Below, one piece after another: positions 23,970 through 34,976 of a stretch of 64,000 nucleotides of DNA (its first letter is position 1; every line of letters begins with the position of its first letter). This DNA comes from Benincasa hispida (taxonomy: Eukaryota > Streptophyta > Magnoliopsida > Cucurbitales > Cucurbitaceae), in NCBI RefSeq assembly GCF_009727055.1, contig NC_052350.1, forward strand, positions 38,545,477 to 38,609,476, read 5' to 3'. The translations under genes and the position numbers were made by a program. The notes under the pieces were generated by a model, which made no database searches, was not told the DNA's origin, and worked only from the letters and a program-made list of their open reading frames with translations.

Positions 23970-26280
23970 GGCCGGGCAGTGCCAATCGTCATCCCTGATT
24001 TCAGATCCTGAAACAAAACGGAATCTGGTGAAAAAATCGCCTTACACTTCAAATCTCTTGTTATTTTACTGATGGATAACAAATTATACGATATTTTAGG
24101 CACATGTAAGGTATCACGTAGAATTAAACCATTAAACAGAGATATATTGCCTTTTCCCGCAACAGGGGCAAAAGACCAGTCTACAATTTGAATACGTTCA
24201 TTACCAGCACTTGGGTTATATGACATAAATAACTTTGAGATACTTATAAGATGATCGGTGGCCCCTAAATCCACAATCCATGGTTTTTTTTACCATTTAT
24301 ACTAATCATGCCAAAAGAAGGGAAATTACCTGACTGTGCAATTGCACTCACCCCAACCGTACTCAAGTTATGCTTACTGTCACCAGACGACTGCTTCTGA
24401 GTCTGTTCATCTACTGAGTCACTTACCAGAGCACGACTAGTATTAGATTTATTATGAGACTGTCATCGCCTGCTGTTTGGGGGCTTCCTGTGTAATTTCC
24501 AACACTGATCCTTTGTATGCCAAAGCTTCTTACAATGTTCACAAACTGGTGGTAGTTTTTTATCACCATCAGCACCGAACAGCTTGGCGACGAAGGCAGC
24601 TGCATCAGTAGTAGGAATGGGATTATTCATGGCACATGACCGATCCTCTTCCAACCGTATTTCAAAGCAGACTTCTCTTAGTGAAGAAGTTGGGCACTGG
24701 CCCAATATCCAACTACGAACACCATCAAATTTAGGGTTTAATCCAGCCAAGAACACATAAACACGATCTGCNNNNNGCACATGACCGATCCTCTTCCAGC
24801 CGTATTTCAGAGCAGACTTCTCTAAGTGAAGGAGTCGGGCGCTAGCCCAATATCCGACTACGAACACCATCAAATTTAGGGTTTAATCCAGCCAAGAACA
24901 CATAAACACGATCTGCCTCCTCAATCTTCAAGTATTAGACCCCATCCTGTGGACAGTTCCAGACAATCTCTCTACACAAGTCCATCTTCTGCCACAGCAT
25001 TAATAGTTTGTTAAAATAAGAAGTAACATTCATGGACCCTTGCTTGCATTCATGGAACTGTTTGTAGAGTGTATATAGCCGAGAGGCATTCTGTCTTTTA
25101 GAGTATAGATCCTGCGCTGCCTCCCAAATATCCTTGGTGGTTGCAGCATATAGTAATGGTCTTCCTATCTGGGGTTCCATACTATTTACCAAAACCGAAC
25201 GTAACAACGAATCTTCTCCTTTCCAAATTCGTTCTTGTGGGTCACCTGGAGCCAGCTTTGGAATTTCCCCTGTCAAATATCCAAACTTTTGATGCCCTTT
25301 CAAGGCCATCCGGATTGATTGGGACCAGGAAAAATAGTTCTGGCCATTCAATTTTTCCCCTACGATAAATCCTATAGAATTATCCATCGAACCAGATAAG
25401 TAGGAAACATTAGGCACAATAGGTAACGAGTTTATCGGATTTTTTGAATAAACCGGTTGAGGATTTACACCGAACATTGTATCCAAATCAGAAATATGTT
25501 GTTGTAGGTAAGCCAACCGTTGTCTCACATCGTCTGGGTAACGGGTTGAACTACACGTGGCTAGAAACGGTGCTGGTCGGCTAGGCTGTTCAAGGCTTTG
25601 GGCAGTAAACATAGAAGGGTTGGCCGACGCATACCCCACCAGATAAGAAGGGTTGGCCGACGCATATCCCACCGGATCAGAAAGCTGTTCGAGACATCAG
25701 ACGGTGAACGTAGAAGGATCGGTATACGAAAAAACCATCGGGTCGGAGTGGAAGTCGAAGGAACGATGTTGCTCATCGCGGGTCTGCCCTTGCTCAACCC
25801 GAAAAGACCCGACCTGTTGCTGCTCAACCGGAAACGGAGCGGAACGGTGTTGCTCATCGCGGATCTGCCCTTGCTCAACCCGAAAGACCCAACCTGCTAC
25901 TCTCAACCCGGAACGGCTAGGTTTGCTCTAGACCGGGTCTGATTCTGCTTAAATCGGACCGAGAAGCTTGTTCTTCGCGTCCAAGGCTGCCGTTTCTCCC
26001 CAGATCGTGATCGATTCTCCCACCATAGGTCGTCTGCTCTTCACGGCCAGCTCCAATCGCGACCAAACTTCGGCTTGTTTCTGCGTGCAAAAGCCCAATC
26101 GGCGCGATATGATGTGGTGGCTCCACTGATGGAAACTCTCCGATGATTGCAACTGGACGGCAGAAAGTAACTCCGGTAGGGCAACCTAAAAACAATATTT
26201 TTCTGCTTCTCGGATAGCCATTTCATGTCAAAACTCGAAGACCCATCAACAGAAGAAGATTGGGATTGATTCTTTTCCAT
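23970..26280 (-). pseudogene. Copia gag and protease half of a split element
   Basis: Minus strand, starting at an ATG at 26,280. Order: variable N-terminal region with 33-bp and about 95-bp tandem repeats (25,610-25,915); gag core LNGQNYFSWSQSIRMALKG near 25,340; a zinc knuckle CEHCKKLWHTKDQC near 24,540-24,500; and the retropepsin start DLGATDHLI near 24,270, where the usual serine after DLGA is T. The pre-integrase link follows and stops at 23,970. Stops and frame changes occur. Bases 24,632-24,771 and 24,777-24,916 are near-duplicates around five Ns. The rest of pol is at 31,625-34,767. Gag forms the particle and protease processes it; this copy is dead. Confidence 0.88.
24772..24776. other. 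Assembly gap (NNNNN)
   Basis: Five Ns lie between two near-identical blocks of about 140 bases, both running from GCACATGACCGATCC to ACACGATCTGC. Any frame read across it is unreliable. Confidence 0.95.
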
Positions 26281-26315
26281 AACGGCTAGGGTTTCATCAC
26301 CTTTCTCTGATACCA

Positions 26316-26524
26316 TGTTAAAAATAAAGAATAGGGAAGGAAGAACAACAAGATTACGTGGAAACCCTAGTATAGGGAGAAAAACCACGATCTAAAGACT
26401 TTTCTTATTCTTTTAATTTGATACTCTGAATACACAGGGACACACTGTATAAATAGACAGTAGAAAACCCAAGGGTCTACATAATTACATAAATACCCCT
26501 AGGTTAATAACCCTATTTTTAACA
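26316..26524 (-). mobile_element. 5' LTR of the split Copia element (209 bp)
   Basis: On the minus strand it runs from TGTTAAAAATAGGG (26,524) to TTTATTTTTAACA (26,316), then TGGTATCAGAGAAAGG, the primer-binding site. Identical length to the LTR at 34,768-34,976, with roughly ten differences by eye, so the insertion is not recent. TGTAG at 26,525-26,529 is one target duplication. A TATAAATA box lies near 26,439-26,446 on the minus strand (TGTATAAATAGACAG on the plus strand). Confidence 0.9.
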
Positions 26525-26610
26525 TGTAGTAATAGGAGTAGTTTGGTATTATAAATTTTATTTTGGTTCGATTGGAGTCAAATTAATGACATCGATCCCC
26601 GATCTGAACA
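26525..26610 (+). mobile_element. End piece of an Athila-like solo LTR, displaced by the inversion
   Basis: Its reverse complement (AAAATAAAATTTATAATACC..CTACTCCTATTACTACA) continues collinearly into the LTR piece at 34,977. The joined order matches the 3' end of the LTR at 51,730-53,049, where the corresponding bases read AAATAATATTTATAAATCACC on the reverse strand. It ends GATCTGAACA next to gypsy LTR sequence. Confidence 0.65.
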
Positions 26611-27001
26611 CATAGGTTGACGGAAGCTTGATTGATGACTCTGTAATTGTTAGCACACATGTGTCTGTCATATAGGGAGTAGTGTTGTATGTTGGGCTCA
26701 CTAAGTTGTAATGTACATAAGTGTATGTTTGAATAATGTTATGAAACCCTGTAATGTAAATGTGTTAAGTTTCAGTTAATCTATGTAGTACATTTAGTAT
26801 GTTAAGCTCTAAAGTTGTAAATATGTTGCACTTGCTGCTCCTGTTATAAAATATTGTTGCTATTAAGTCATAAATGCATATCAGGGTTTTAAAATAGGTT
26901 ATAAATATAAGTTAGGCAGTAAGTGCCAGCAAGAGGGTCGGTAACTACTGCCGTCACATTCTCTTTCAGGTTAAGAGGGTAATCTGGGAGGAGGTGTGAC
27001 A
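26611..27001 (+). mobile_element. Gypsy-like 5' LTR, U5 end, displaced by the inversion
   Basis: Collinear with the reverse complement of 22,343-22,660 (CTTGATTGATGACT, TTGTTAG.ACACATGTGTCTG, GAAACCCTGTAATGTAAATG). It ends GGAGGTGTGACA directly before the primer-binding site AGCTGGTATCAGAGCATGAG at 27,002. It also carries sequence absent from the left copy. Confidence 0.75.
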
Positions 27002-27965
27002 AGCTGGTATCAGAGCATGAGATTTTGGGAAGAAAGGGAAAGTTTAGTATAAGTCTGAGTTCTAAGTGAGTTCTTAGCATGTGTACTACCTAAGTAAAAG
27101 GAATATGTCAAGCAGAAGTGGCAGGCAGAGCAAGCAGACAGATGACGGGGACCCTGACCCTACCTTTAGAAGCTCTGAGATGCAAAAGAATGAGGTTTGC
27201 CCAGAGGTTGGTGGCAAATATGGAGTCTATTCTGGTGAATTCAGGAAAAAGATATGATATCGAGAAAGCCCTAATCAAAGTTAATCCTAAGAGGAAGGGA
27301 AAAGACGAGCAACAGCAAGCTCGAAAAGTACCAAAGGTATGTTGATTATAAAAGTAGGAACAAAGTGGTCAGCGGAAAGTGAAAAGAAAAAGGTTCAGAT
27401 CTGTTGATGGTCCAGGTAATAGCTCTAAGTTTGAACTTGTTAATGAGCTAAAAGCTAGTACGGTTAAGAAACCCTTATGTGTAAAGTGTGGTAAGCCATA
27501 GTTGGGAAAATGTTATAGTAGAAAGAACGTCTCCTCCCAAGTGTGGACAGGCAGGACATTCTAGGAAGAATGCCCTTAGTTAGGTCGAGAAGTCCAGTTG
27601 ACACGGAGAGTGTTTTTACAGCTAGTAGGTTAGTTCAAAGGTATAAAAACTGGAAAATAAGGTTCCAGTGGCATTGCAAAGGAAAGGGAAACATGACCAC
27701 CCTAGTAATAAAATGAACGTCATGACTCAGTAGGGAATGAAAGAGTCATCTGATGATGTAACAGGTACAATGAACTATTATGACTAGGTTGTTTGTACAT
27801 TCTAGTATTACTTACTATGAACAAGTTAATATCAGAGTAGCGCAATAGAAGCATAGTAAAGAAAAAGGTTATAAAGTTTTACAAAAAAAGGGTGTTGTGA
27901 AATCCTAACTATAAGTAAGTCCAAGCAAATTTCGTGGACGAAATTTCTTTTAAGGGGGAGGAAAT
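27002..27965 (+). pseudogene. Internal region of the gypsy-like element, gag relic only (964 bp)
   Basis: Runs from the primer-binding site (TGGTATCAGAGC, near 27,006) to a polypurine tract (TTAAGGGGGAGGAAA, 27,950-27,964) that precedes the 3' LTR. Between them are a basic gag-like stretch (27,118-27,345) and two decayed CCHC zinc knuckles: CVKCGKP near 27,480 and CGQAGHSRK near 27,545. The CGTGGACGAAAT motif before the tract resembles chromovirus 3' ends. Protease, reverse transcriptase and integrase are absent. It is either an internally deleted copy or a non-autonomous element. Confidence 0.7.
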
Positions 27966-28950
27966 TGTAAACCCTGTACTGCATTTTTCCTACTTAAGTG
28001 TATAATTGGCGTACTAAGTAAGATTAAGGTTATGTTGAGTAAGGTTATGAAGGAGTGTGTAAAGAGTAGGAAGATGGAAGAGGAAAAATCCTAAGTGTTG
28101 GAAGGTTCGAGTGATTTGGAAGTTAGATTTAACGATTGGAAATTTGGCCAAGTATAGGCCAAGGAATTGGTGGCGTTGGAAAGAAGGTTTGAGCAAAGGA
28201 AATTTGACTAAGTGTTGGAAAGGTATGGATGGAGCCTTGAGCATGGAGACCCCTTAGACGTGGCATGAAAGGCGTCCTCAGTGTAGGTGTTGGTTTGGAA
28301 GAATAGGCGTTGGTTTTGCCTTGGAGGTTAGGCAAGCCATAAAATGGCTAAGTGTTGCCATAGGCGTTGGCCTTATGTTAATCGTTGAGGTAAGAACAAT
28401 GGCAATGGCCTTGATCTTTGAAGTTAGGTAGGCCATTTGATGGCTAAGTGTCAATTATGAGATGTTAGGATGCGTTGATGCGACAAGTAAGGCAAGGCAT
28501 AGGCTGACGCATGGACCTTGTTAAGGCTATGGTGAGCAGCAGCAAAGGGTTGTCAAGGTTAGTATGGCATGCAGCTAAATGTGCTAAGTGAGGCATTGAT
28601 GCACTGAGGCTTGGGGCAGGATATGCGGCAACCGTCCTTTTGAGGTTATTAGATGCATGGTTATGGGAATTGCACGAAGCTAAATGCATGGTTGCACGCG
28701 GGCTGCACGAAAATGAGCACAAAGTTGAGTGCAAGGTTGAGCGCAAAATGATGAGTGCAAGACGATGGGGTATATGATGTGTGCTAGGGTTGCACGATGA
28801 GCACAAGATTGAGCGTTGCGGTTGGTCATGCATGTTGACCAGTGTGCGGAGATGAGCACAAGGCATTGAGTACACAATGCGTACTAGAGATATGCAATGA
28901 AGCAAGGAAGCATGTGATGAGGTATGCGATATGCGTTGAGGAAGGCTTAA
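27966..28950 (+). mobile_element. Gypsy-like 3' LTR, first part
   Basis: Starts TGTAAACCCTGTACTGC. Its reverse complement is collinear with 38,800-39,750 ('ccattttatggcttgcctaacct', 'gcctttcatgcca'). It is interrupted at 28,951 by a solo LTR and resumes at 31,126. Open frames in both orientations reflect Cys-, His- and Ser-rich low-complexity translation of GCAT repeats, not genes. Confidence 0.8.
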
Positions 28951-31125
28951 TGATGCGTGGTAATTGGCACTCAATTTACTTGACAACCAACTTCCCTTGG
29001 ACGCATTATGCGATGCATGTTCCTAAGATACGCGTTGATAGTCATGCGTCGATGGTCATGCATTGGAATGAAAATGCGCCAACAATGTATGCGATGACAT
29101 GCATCCTGCCATAGTTTTCTTGCATTCACGCCAAGTATAACATGAACGCAAGTTTCTCGGGTAATCCAAGGTCGAACACAGGACTTGTAACTATATGTTT
29201 GTGGTGATTGTGCATGCAGCGGTTGAATAAAAGAATGGAGGGATATTGCTACGTTAATCCTACTCCTATTCCTATCTAACAGACAACGCATAAAATATGT
29301 ATGAAAGGTAAGAGATGCGACAAACCTTGAAATGAAATAAATGTGTGGGAAAATGGATAAAAATGTGGAGATGTTTTCATTGCAAAACTTAAGAGTGATC
29401 ATAAGGGAACCTTAGTCAATGTCAGACTATGCGATCATGTTACAACCATACCACGGCAAGTCATTTTTCTAATGGAAAATGCAGTGCTCCTAATTCTAGG
29501 ACGCAATGTGTTGAACGCAAAGTGTCCATTAGAGCTATATTCCTAAGTCTTTACTTTTGTCCTATGCGATGATGCAAAATGCCTGAAAGCAAGGTGACCA
29601 CATTCAATCCTATCTTATCTCTAGGATGCATGCGATGCGTTAATAACAAATAGTGCTCATTCCTAAGCGCCTATCTCTGGTATATGTGTTCTAATCTGCT
29701 TCCCAAGCCTAGATTCTGACTTGAACCTTCCCAAGCCTAGGTCCTGTTCTTAGACTACTCTCCCGAGTATCTCTAATGGATGAATGAAAGCATACTAATA
29801 CAAGACATCGCATATACTTTGTTGACTACAGTTGTTTACTATCCCTAGTGAACAATGCATACCTTGCTTATTGCGTCCAACCACTTACCCTCTCGGGCAG
29901 TTGATTGTTGCTGACTCACTCATAGACAAGCAATGCATTAGCCTATAGATAGGCATTTGTAAGTCAGCTCAACTAAGCAATAAGGTTACTCACATACTCG
30001 CGGCAATGCATACTCTTGGTAGTTTGCTATATGCTTATATCCTAATCAATGCTTAAGTATGAATTATCCAAGCCAATTTCCATTAAGTGTTGCACATGAA
30101 AGTTAAAGTATGTAAGCAAGAAGAGGAGTGGAGTCGAAGGAAAAGGAATGCCATTTGGAACCTTGTTATTTATATTTTTGTTCCAAATTTATACTATATG
30201 AGAAAAGAGGAAAAGAAATGGACCGACTGGAAGCAAAGATTTGCGGGAAAAGAAATGACGACTGGAAGCAAAGATTTGCTTCCAGGGATGTGCATCAAGG
30301 CTTCTGTGGGTGCCATGGATGGGTGGAGAAGTTGTACTCTCTCAAGATCTATTCTTGGTCGAAGCTTCAGTTATCACTCGGAATGGTGTAGGAGGAGTAG
30401 AAATCTCATCTTCTCACGCAGTTTATTAGATCAGGATCGCCTAGGCGAACTCAGGCGAAAACCTTGGATTCAACCTTGGGTGTTAGATAAATGAATTTGA
30501 GAGAGCTCATCGGCTTCTATTTATAGAGCTTGGCCGTCGACAGCATTAATTGGACTGCTCTGAGTTTGACGTTCGGCGCATTCGTCCTTTCTGAACCTCT
30601 GCCACTAACGGCGTTGTAGGTGAAGTGTCAACATCATCTTTGGATTTTCTCGAGGTAGATACGTTGATCTGTGCATTCCACCTACCTTGCATTGATCCCA
30701 TTAGTTGCATTGTCACGTAGCCTCAATCATTCAATGACTGCATTTGCTTAATACCACAACTTTACACGATGACTGCATTCGCTTGACGAGCGCAACTCCC
30801 ATGCGATGGACGCATACGGCTGATTACCGCAACATCCATGCGTTGATCGATGTGTTTGCCTTTGCGATGGAGTGTTTCTCCACATGTGGTCGTCTATGCG
30901 ATGGTCCGAATTCCGCGTTTGCATTCATTTCCTGCATTGGCTACAAAAATAGAACATTGAATGCACAATTTATGCAAAGTAATGGGTTAGCTGAGATTCG
31001 ACATGCTGATCGATGAAAACTCTTTTTCTCATGAATTTTTAGCACGATCGACACAATTTTTGCCTAACAACCATCATAATTCTAAGTAAAAGGACTAAGA
31101 TGACATGCATATCTGCATGTCATCA
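28951..31125 (-). mobile_element. Solo LTR, 2,175 bp, GCAT-rich family
   Basis: Flanked by identical CTTAA at 28,946-28,950 and 31,126-31,130. On the minus strand it starts TGATGACATGCAG and ends ACCACGCATCA. The empty site survives in the partner LTR near 38,755-38,770 (AGCTTTAAGCATTCCTC), which has no insert. A TATAAATAG box in CTCTATAAATAGAAGCC lies near 30,515-30,525 (minus). Matches 56,226-58,331 and 1-816 through most of its length. No coding domain. Confidence 0.9.
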
Positions 31126-31624
31126 CTTAACGCTTTGTTGGTGATATGTTAAGACTATGCTATGTGTGGGCTAGGACATGCATTGGTTTAAGACCATGCG
31201 ACCATAATAGGGACGCGATAGCCTCAAGGTGAGCTATGCGTTAGACAAGGTTAGGCGATGCATTGTCTGCATGAGGCATGCGGCCAAGTGATTGCAAGCA
31301 TTAGCTTGGAAGTTGAGCCTTGCACTGATGATCAAGAGGAAAGGATCAGCTTAGTGACCGACTAGCTAAGCCAGCTGTCATGCTTAGGATTGTTGTTATC
31401 CCTTTAAGGATGAGGTGGCAACTTAACAATCAAGGGAAGGTATGCAGCTGCTAGTATAAAAGGGAAATTTGGCTTTGAAGAGAGGGTTTTAGCAAATCAC
31501 TCGTGCAAATGGAGTAATTCCAAAGCCATTCAAACCCTGAGTGTGTCTAGTTTCTGAGGTTGGGTTTTCGAAAGGAAATTCTAGAGGAATCGGCCTGGAC
31601 GATGAAGGATCCGATTGAAGGTCG
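31126..31624 (+). mobile_element. Gypsy-like 3' LTR, second part, ending at the inversion breakpoint
   Basis: Its reverse complement is collinear with 38,268-38,760 (AGAATTTCCTTTCGA, AACCCAACCTCAG, ACTAGACACACT, AGGATTGTTGTTA on its own strand). The match stops at 31,624; from 31,625 the sequence is Copia pol. In the partner LTR, 478 bases (37,790-38,267) separate the points matching 23,969 and 31,624, so that block is missing here. Confidence 0.82.
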
Positions 31625-34600
31625 TAGAGGACTGTACTTCCTTTCTGACGAAGCTTCCTCTAGGAATGATCACCAAACTGGGTTTATGTCTTTAAATTTC
31701 TTTGTTTCTGAACATGATGTTATGTTATGGCATTTCCGCTTAAGACATCCGAATTTTCAATATATGAAGTATTTATTTCCTCATTTATTTCAAAATGTTA
31801 GTACTTCTTCCTTTAATTGTGATGTGTGTATTCATGCCAAGCAACATCGTGTTTCTTTCCGCTCTCAGCCTTACAAACCCTCGAGTCCATTTTCTCTCGT
31901 TCATAGTGATGTATGGGGTCCCTCACCGGTTACTACTTCCACTGGAAAACGGTGGTTTGTCACATTTATAGATGATCACACCCGTCTCACCTGGATTTTC
32001 CTTTTTACTGATAAATCTGAAGTGTCTTATGGTTTCCAACAGTTTTATACCACTGTCGAAACACAATTTAAAAAAAAGATTGGGATTTTAAGAAGTGATA
32101 ATGGGCGAGAATTTTTTAATGCCTCCTTTAGGGATTTCCTTGTTTCTAAAGGTATCGTCCACCAGAGCTCATGTGCTTACACTCCGCAACAAAATGGGGT
32201 AGCTAAGCGTAAAAATCGGCATCTGGTTGAAGTAGCCCGGTCTCTTATGTTATCCGCTACTCTTCCGTCGTACCTATAGGGAGATGCAGTTCTCACTGCT
32301 GTCCACCTCATTAATCGGATGCCCTCTCGTATCCTTAATCTTTATACTCCTTTAGAGTTGTTTAAAGAGTCCTTTCCAACTACTCGACTGATCTCTGATT
32401 TTCTCATCGAGTTTTTGGTTGTGTTGCTTTTGTTCACTCTCATGGTCCAAACCGCACAAAATTTAGTCCTCGTGCTCAGAAGTGTGTCTTTGTTGGATAT
32501 CCACTCCATCAACGTGGATATAAGTGCTATCACCCATCGTCTCAGAAATACTATGTCTCCATGGATGTTACCTTTCTCAAGGATCAGTCGTTTTTCCCTA
32601 TTAGTCATCTTCAGAGGGAGAACATAAATGAAGAGACTAACTGGTCATCTTATGCTATTCCTTTAGAGTCAACGTCTATTCAAACCTTGTCTAACCCTAG
32701 TTCTGAGCATGATAGTCTGGTCCTTCCTACCAATCAAGTTCCTTGGAAAACTTACTACAGGAAGAATCTCAGAAAGGAAGCAGTGTCACCTGTTGAACCA
32801 GAATTGTCGGCTCCAGTACAGGAGTCAGACCCGTCATCAGGTCCAAGTACGTATATTCCTAATGATGTTGATATATGTATGTAGACTGATGAAGGCAGGC
32901 AAGACAAGGGATAAGGTAGCAGTAATACTAAAAGAGTGACAGAAGGGTAGACTGCAGAAGATGAAATGATTGAAACTGCAGAGAATGAAATGATTCTTGC
33001 TAATGACGATGTGGAAGATACTATTGAAGTTTCTGATACATAGATAGTCGATAATGGTGAAGAGCCTGGAAAGGTGCAGAACATGATGCTTCACTTGATC
33101 TTCCTATAGCTCTGAGGAAAGGTACTCGTTCATGTACTAAATACCCTATGCATAGTTACATGACATATAGTAATCTGGCATCCGAGTTCAAAGCATTCAC
33201 TACGAGTTTGGACACTGAGGTGGTTCCAGATAACATAAGTGTTGCAATGAAAAAATCAGAATGGCGATCTGCTGTTATGGAAGAAATAAGAGCTCTAGAA
33301 AAGAATAAAACCTGGGAGCCAGTGACTTTGCCTGAAAGACACAAGACGGTTGGATGTAAATGGGTGTTTACTATAAAGTACAAGTCAGATGGGACGATTG
33401 ACCAGTACAAGGCTAGACTCGTTGCAAGAGGCTTTACTCAAACCTTTGGAGTAGATTATTCTGAAACTTTTTCAACCGTGGCTAAATTCAACACTATTCG
33501 AGTGCTTTTATCAGTCGCTGTGAATAAAGATTGGCCTCTACACCAACTTGATGTTAAAAATGCGTTTTTGAATGGGGAACTTGAGGAGAAAGTCTATATG
33601 AGTCCCCCTCCTGGGTTCGAGAGTTAATTAAAAAACAAGGTGTGTAGATTGAGGAAGTCATTATATGGGTTGAAATAGTCTCCAAGAGCCTAGTTTGACA
33701 GGTTCACAACTTTTGTGAAAGCACAGAGGTATGTTCAGGGGCATTTTGATCACACTCTTTTTATAAAAAGATCAACATCAGGAAAGATAGCTGTTTTCAT
33801 TGTCTACGTTGATGACATGGTTTTATCTAGGGATGATGATGTAGAGGTCATAAGGCTAAAAATAGAGATGGCCAGAGAGTTTGAAATTAAAGACCTCGGG
33901 AAGCTAAGATACTTTCTGGGAATGGAAGTGGCTTGCTCAAAAGAAGGTCTATCAGTTTCTCAAAGAAAGTATACTCTGGATTTGTTAAAAGAGACAGGTA
34001 TGACTAGGTATAAACCTGTTGACACACCAATAGAATACAATGCGAAACTCGGTGATAAGAATGATAGAATTCCTGTTAATAAAGAAAGGTATCATCGGTT
34101 AGTTGGGAAGTTGATATACTTGTCTCACATAAGACCTGATATTTCTTATGCAGTAAGTGCTGCAAGTTAGTTTATGCAAGCTCCTTGTGAGGATCATATG
34201 ATAGCAGTTGAATGTATTCTTCGGTATCTGAAAGGAACTCTTGGTAAAGGCCTAATGTTCAGGAAAACCGATAAACGATCTGTTGAAGCCTACACTGATT
34301 GTGACTGGGCAGGGTCTATTGTTGATAGAAAATCGATGTCTGGGTATTGTATGTTTGTCTGGGGAAATCTAGTCACCTGGAAAAGTAAGAAACAAGGAGT
34401 TGTTTCTAGAAGTAGTGCTGAGGCTGAGTATCGGGCCATGAGTCTAGGGATTTGTGAAGAAATCTGGTTGAAGAAAGTATTATCAGATCTCCAGCAAGAT
34501 AATTAGCTTCCGATGAAATTGTTTTGTGATAATAAAGCTGCCATCAGTATTGCAAACAACCCAGTTCAACATGACAGAACTAAACACGTAGAGATAGACA

Positions 34601-34767
34601 GACACTACATTAAGGAAAGATTGGACAGTGGAAAATATGCATCCTCTATATTCCTTCAAACCAATAAGTTGCTGATGTACTTACAAAAGGGTTACTGAGA
34701 CAAAATTTTAATTATTGTGTAAGCAAGTTGGGCCTTGTCGATATCTATGCTCCATCTTGAGGGGGAG
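31625..34767 (+). pseudogene. Copia integrase, reverse transcriptase and RNase H half of the split element
   Basis: Order: GLYFLSDE; the pre-integrase HHCC region (HFRLRHPN, CDVCIHAKQH); and the integrase core with aspartates in HSDVWGP and RSDNGREF. The catalytic glutamate, expected in GVAERKN, is lysine (GVAKRKN, about 32,205). Reverse transcriptase has KWVFTIKYKSDG, QLDVKNAFLNGEL and YVDDM (33,811). RNase H has TDCDWAGS, AEAEYRAM and DNKAAI. In-frame stops lie at about 32,277, 33,626, 33,676, 34,168 and 34,504, and a frameshift near 32,400. A polypurine tract (TTGAGGGGGAG) precedes the LTR. In life these enzymes copy the RNA and insert the DNA; this copy is inactive. Confidence 0.95.
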
Positions 34768-34976
34768 TGTTGAAAATAGGGTTATTAACCTAGGGGTATT
34801 TATGTAATTGTGTAGACCTCTAGGGTTTTCTATTGTCTATTTGTACAGTGTGTCCCTGTGTATTTAGAGTATCAAATTAAAAGATAAGAAAAGTCTTTAA
34901 TCGTGGTTTTTCTCCCTGTACTAGGGTTTCCACGTAATCTTGTTGTTCTTCTCTTCCCTATTCTTTATTTTTAACA
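34768..34976 (+). mobile_element. 3' LTR of the split Copia element (209 bp)
   Basis: TGTTGAAAATAGGG to TTTATTTTTAACA, followed by the target duplication CTACA (34,977-34,981). It pairs with 26,316-26,524, which is in opposite orientation because of the inversion. Confidence 0.92.

Larger units (their letters stand above)
23970..31624. other. Inverted segment, 7,655 bp
   Basis: Four facts agree. (1) The minus-strand Copia half (LTR, gag, protease) ends at 23,970 exactly where the plus-strand half (integrase onward) begins at 31,625. (2) Copia target duplications are inverted: TGTAG at 26,525 and CTACA at 34,977. (3) The gypsy LTR segments at 22,343-23,969 and 27,966-31,624 lie in opposite orientation, but both match the intact LTR 36,533-39,750 on one strand if the segment is flipped. 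(4) The Athila-like LTR pieces flanking Copia (26,525-26,610; 34,977 on) become one LTR after the flip. Confidence 0.88.

Noticed and set aside
28465..28986. Long minus-strand frame rich in Cys, His and Ser, and similar plus-strand frames at 37,804-39,152
   Set aside because: They are translations of the GCAT- and TGCAC-rich gypsy LTR, appear in both LTR copies in shifted form, and end at LTR features.
30087..30494. 135-codon frame in the solo LTR (MLHMKVKVCKQEEE..)
   Set aside because: Lies on the strand opposite to the LTR's own TATA box, is not kept in the sister copy at 56,226, and has no domain.
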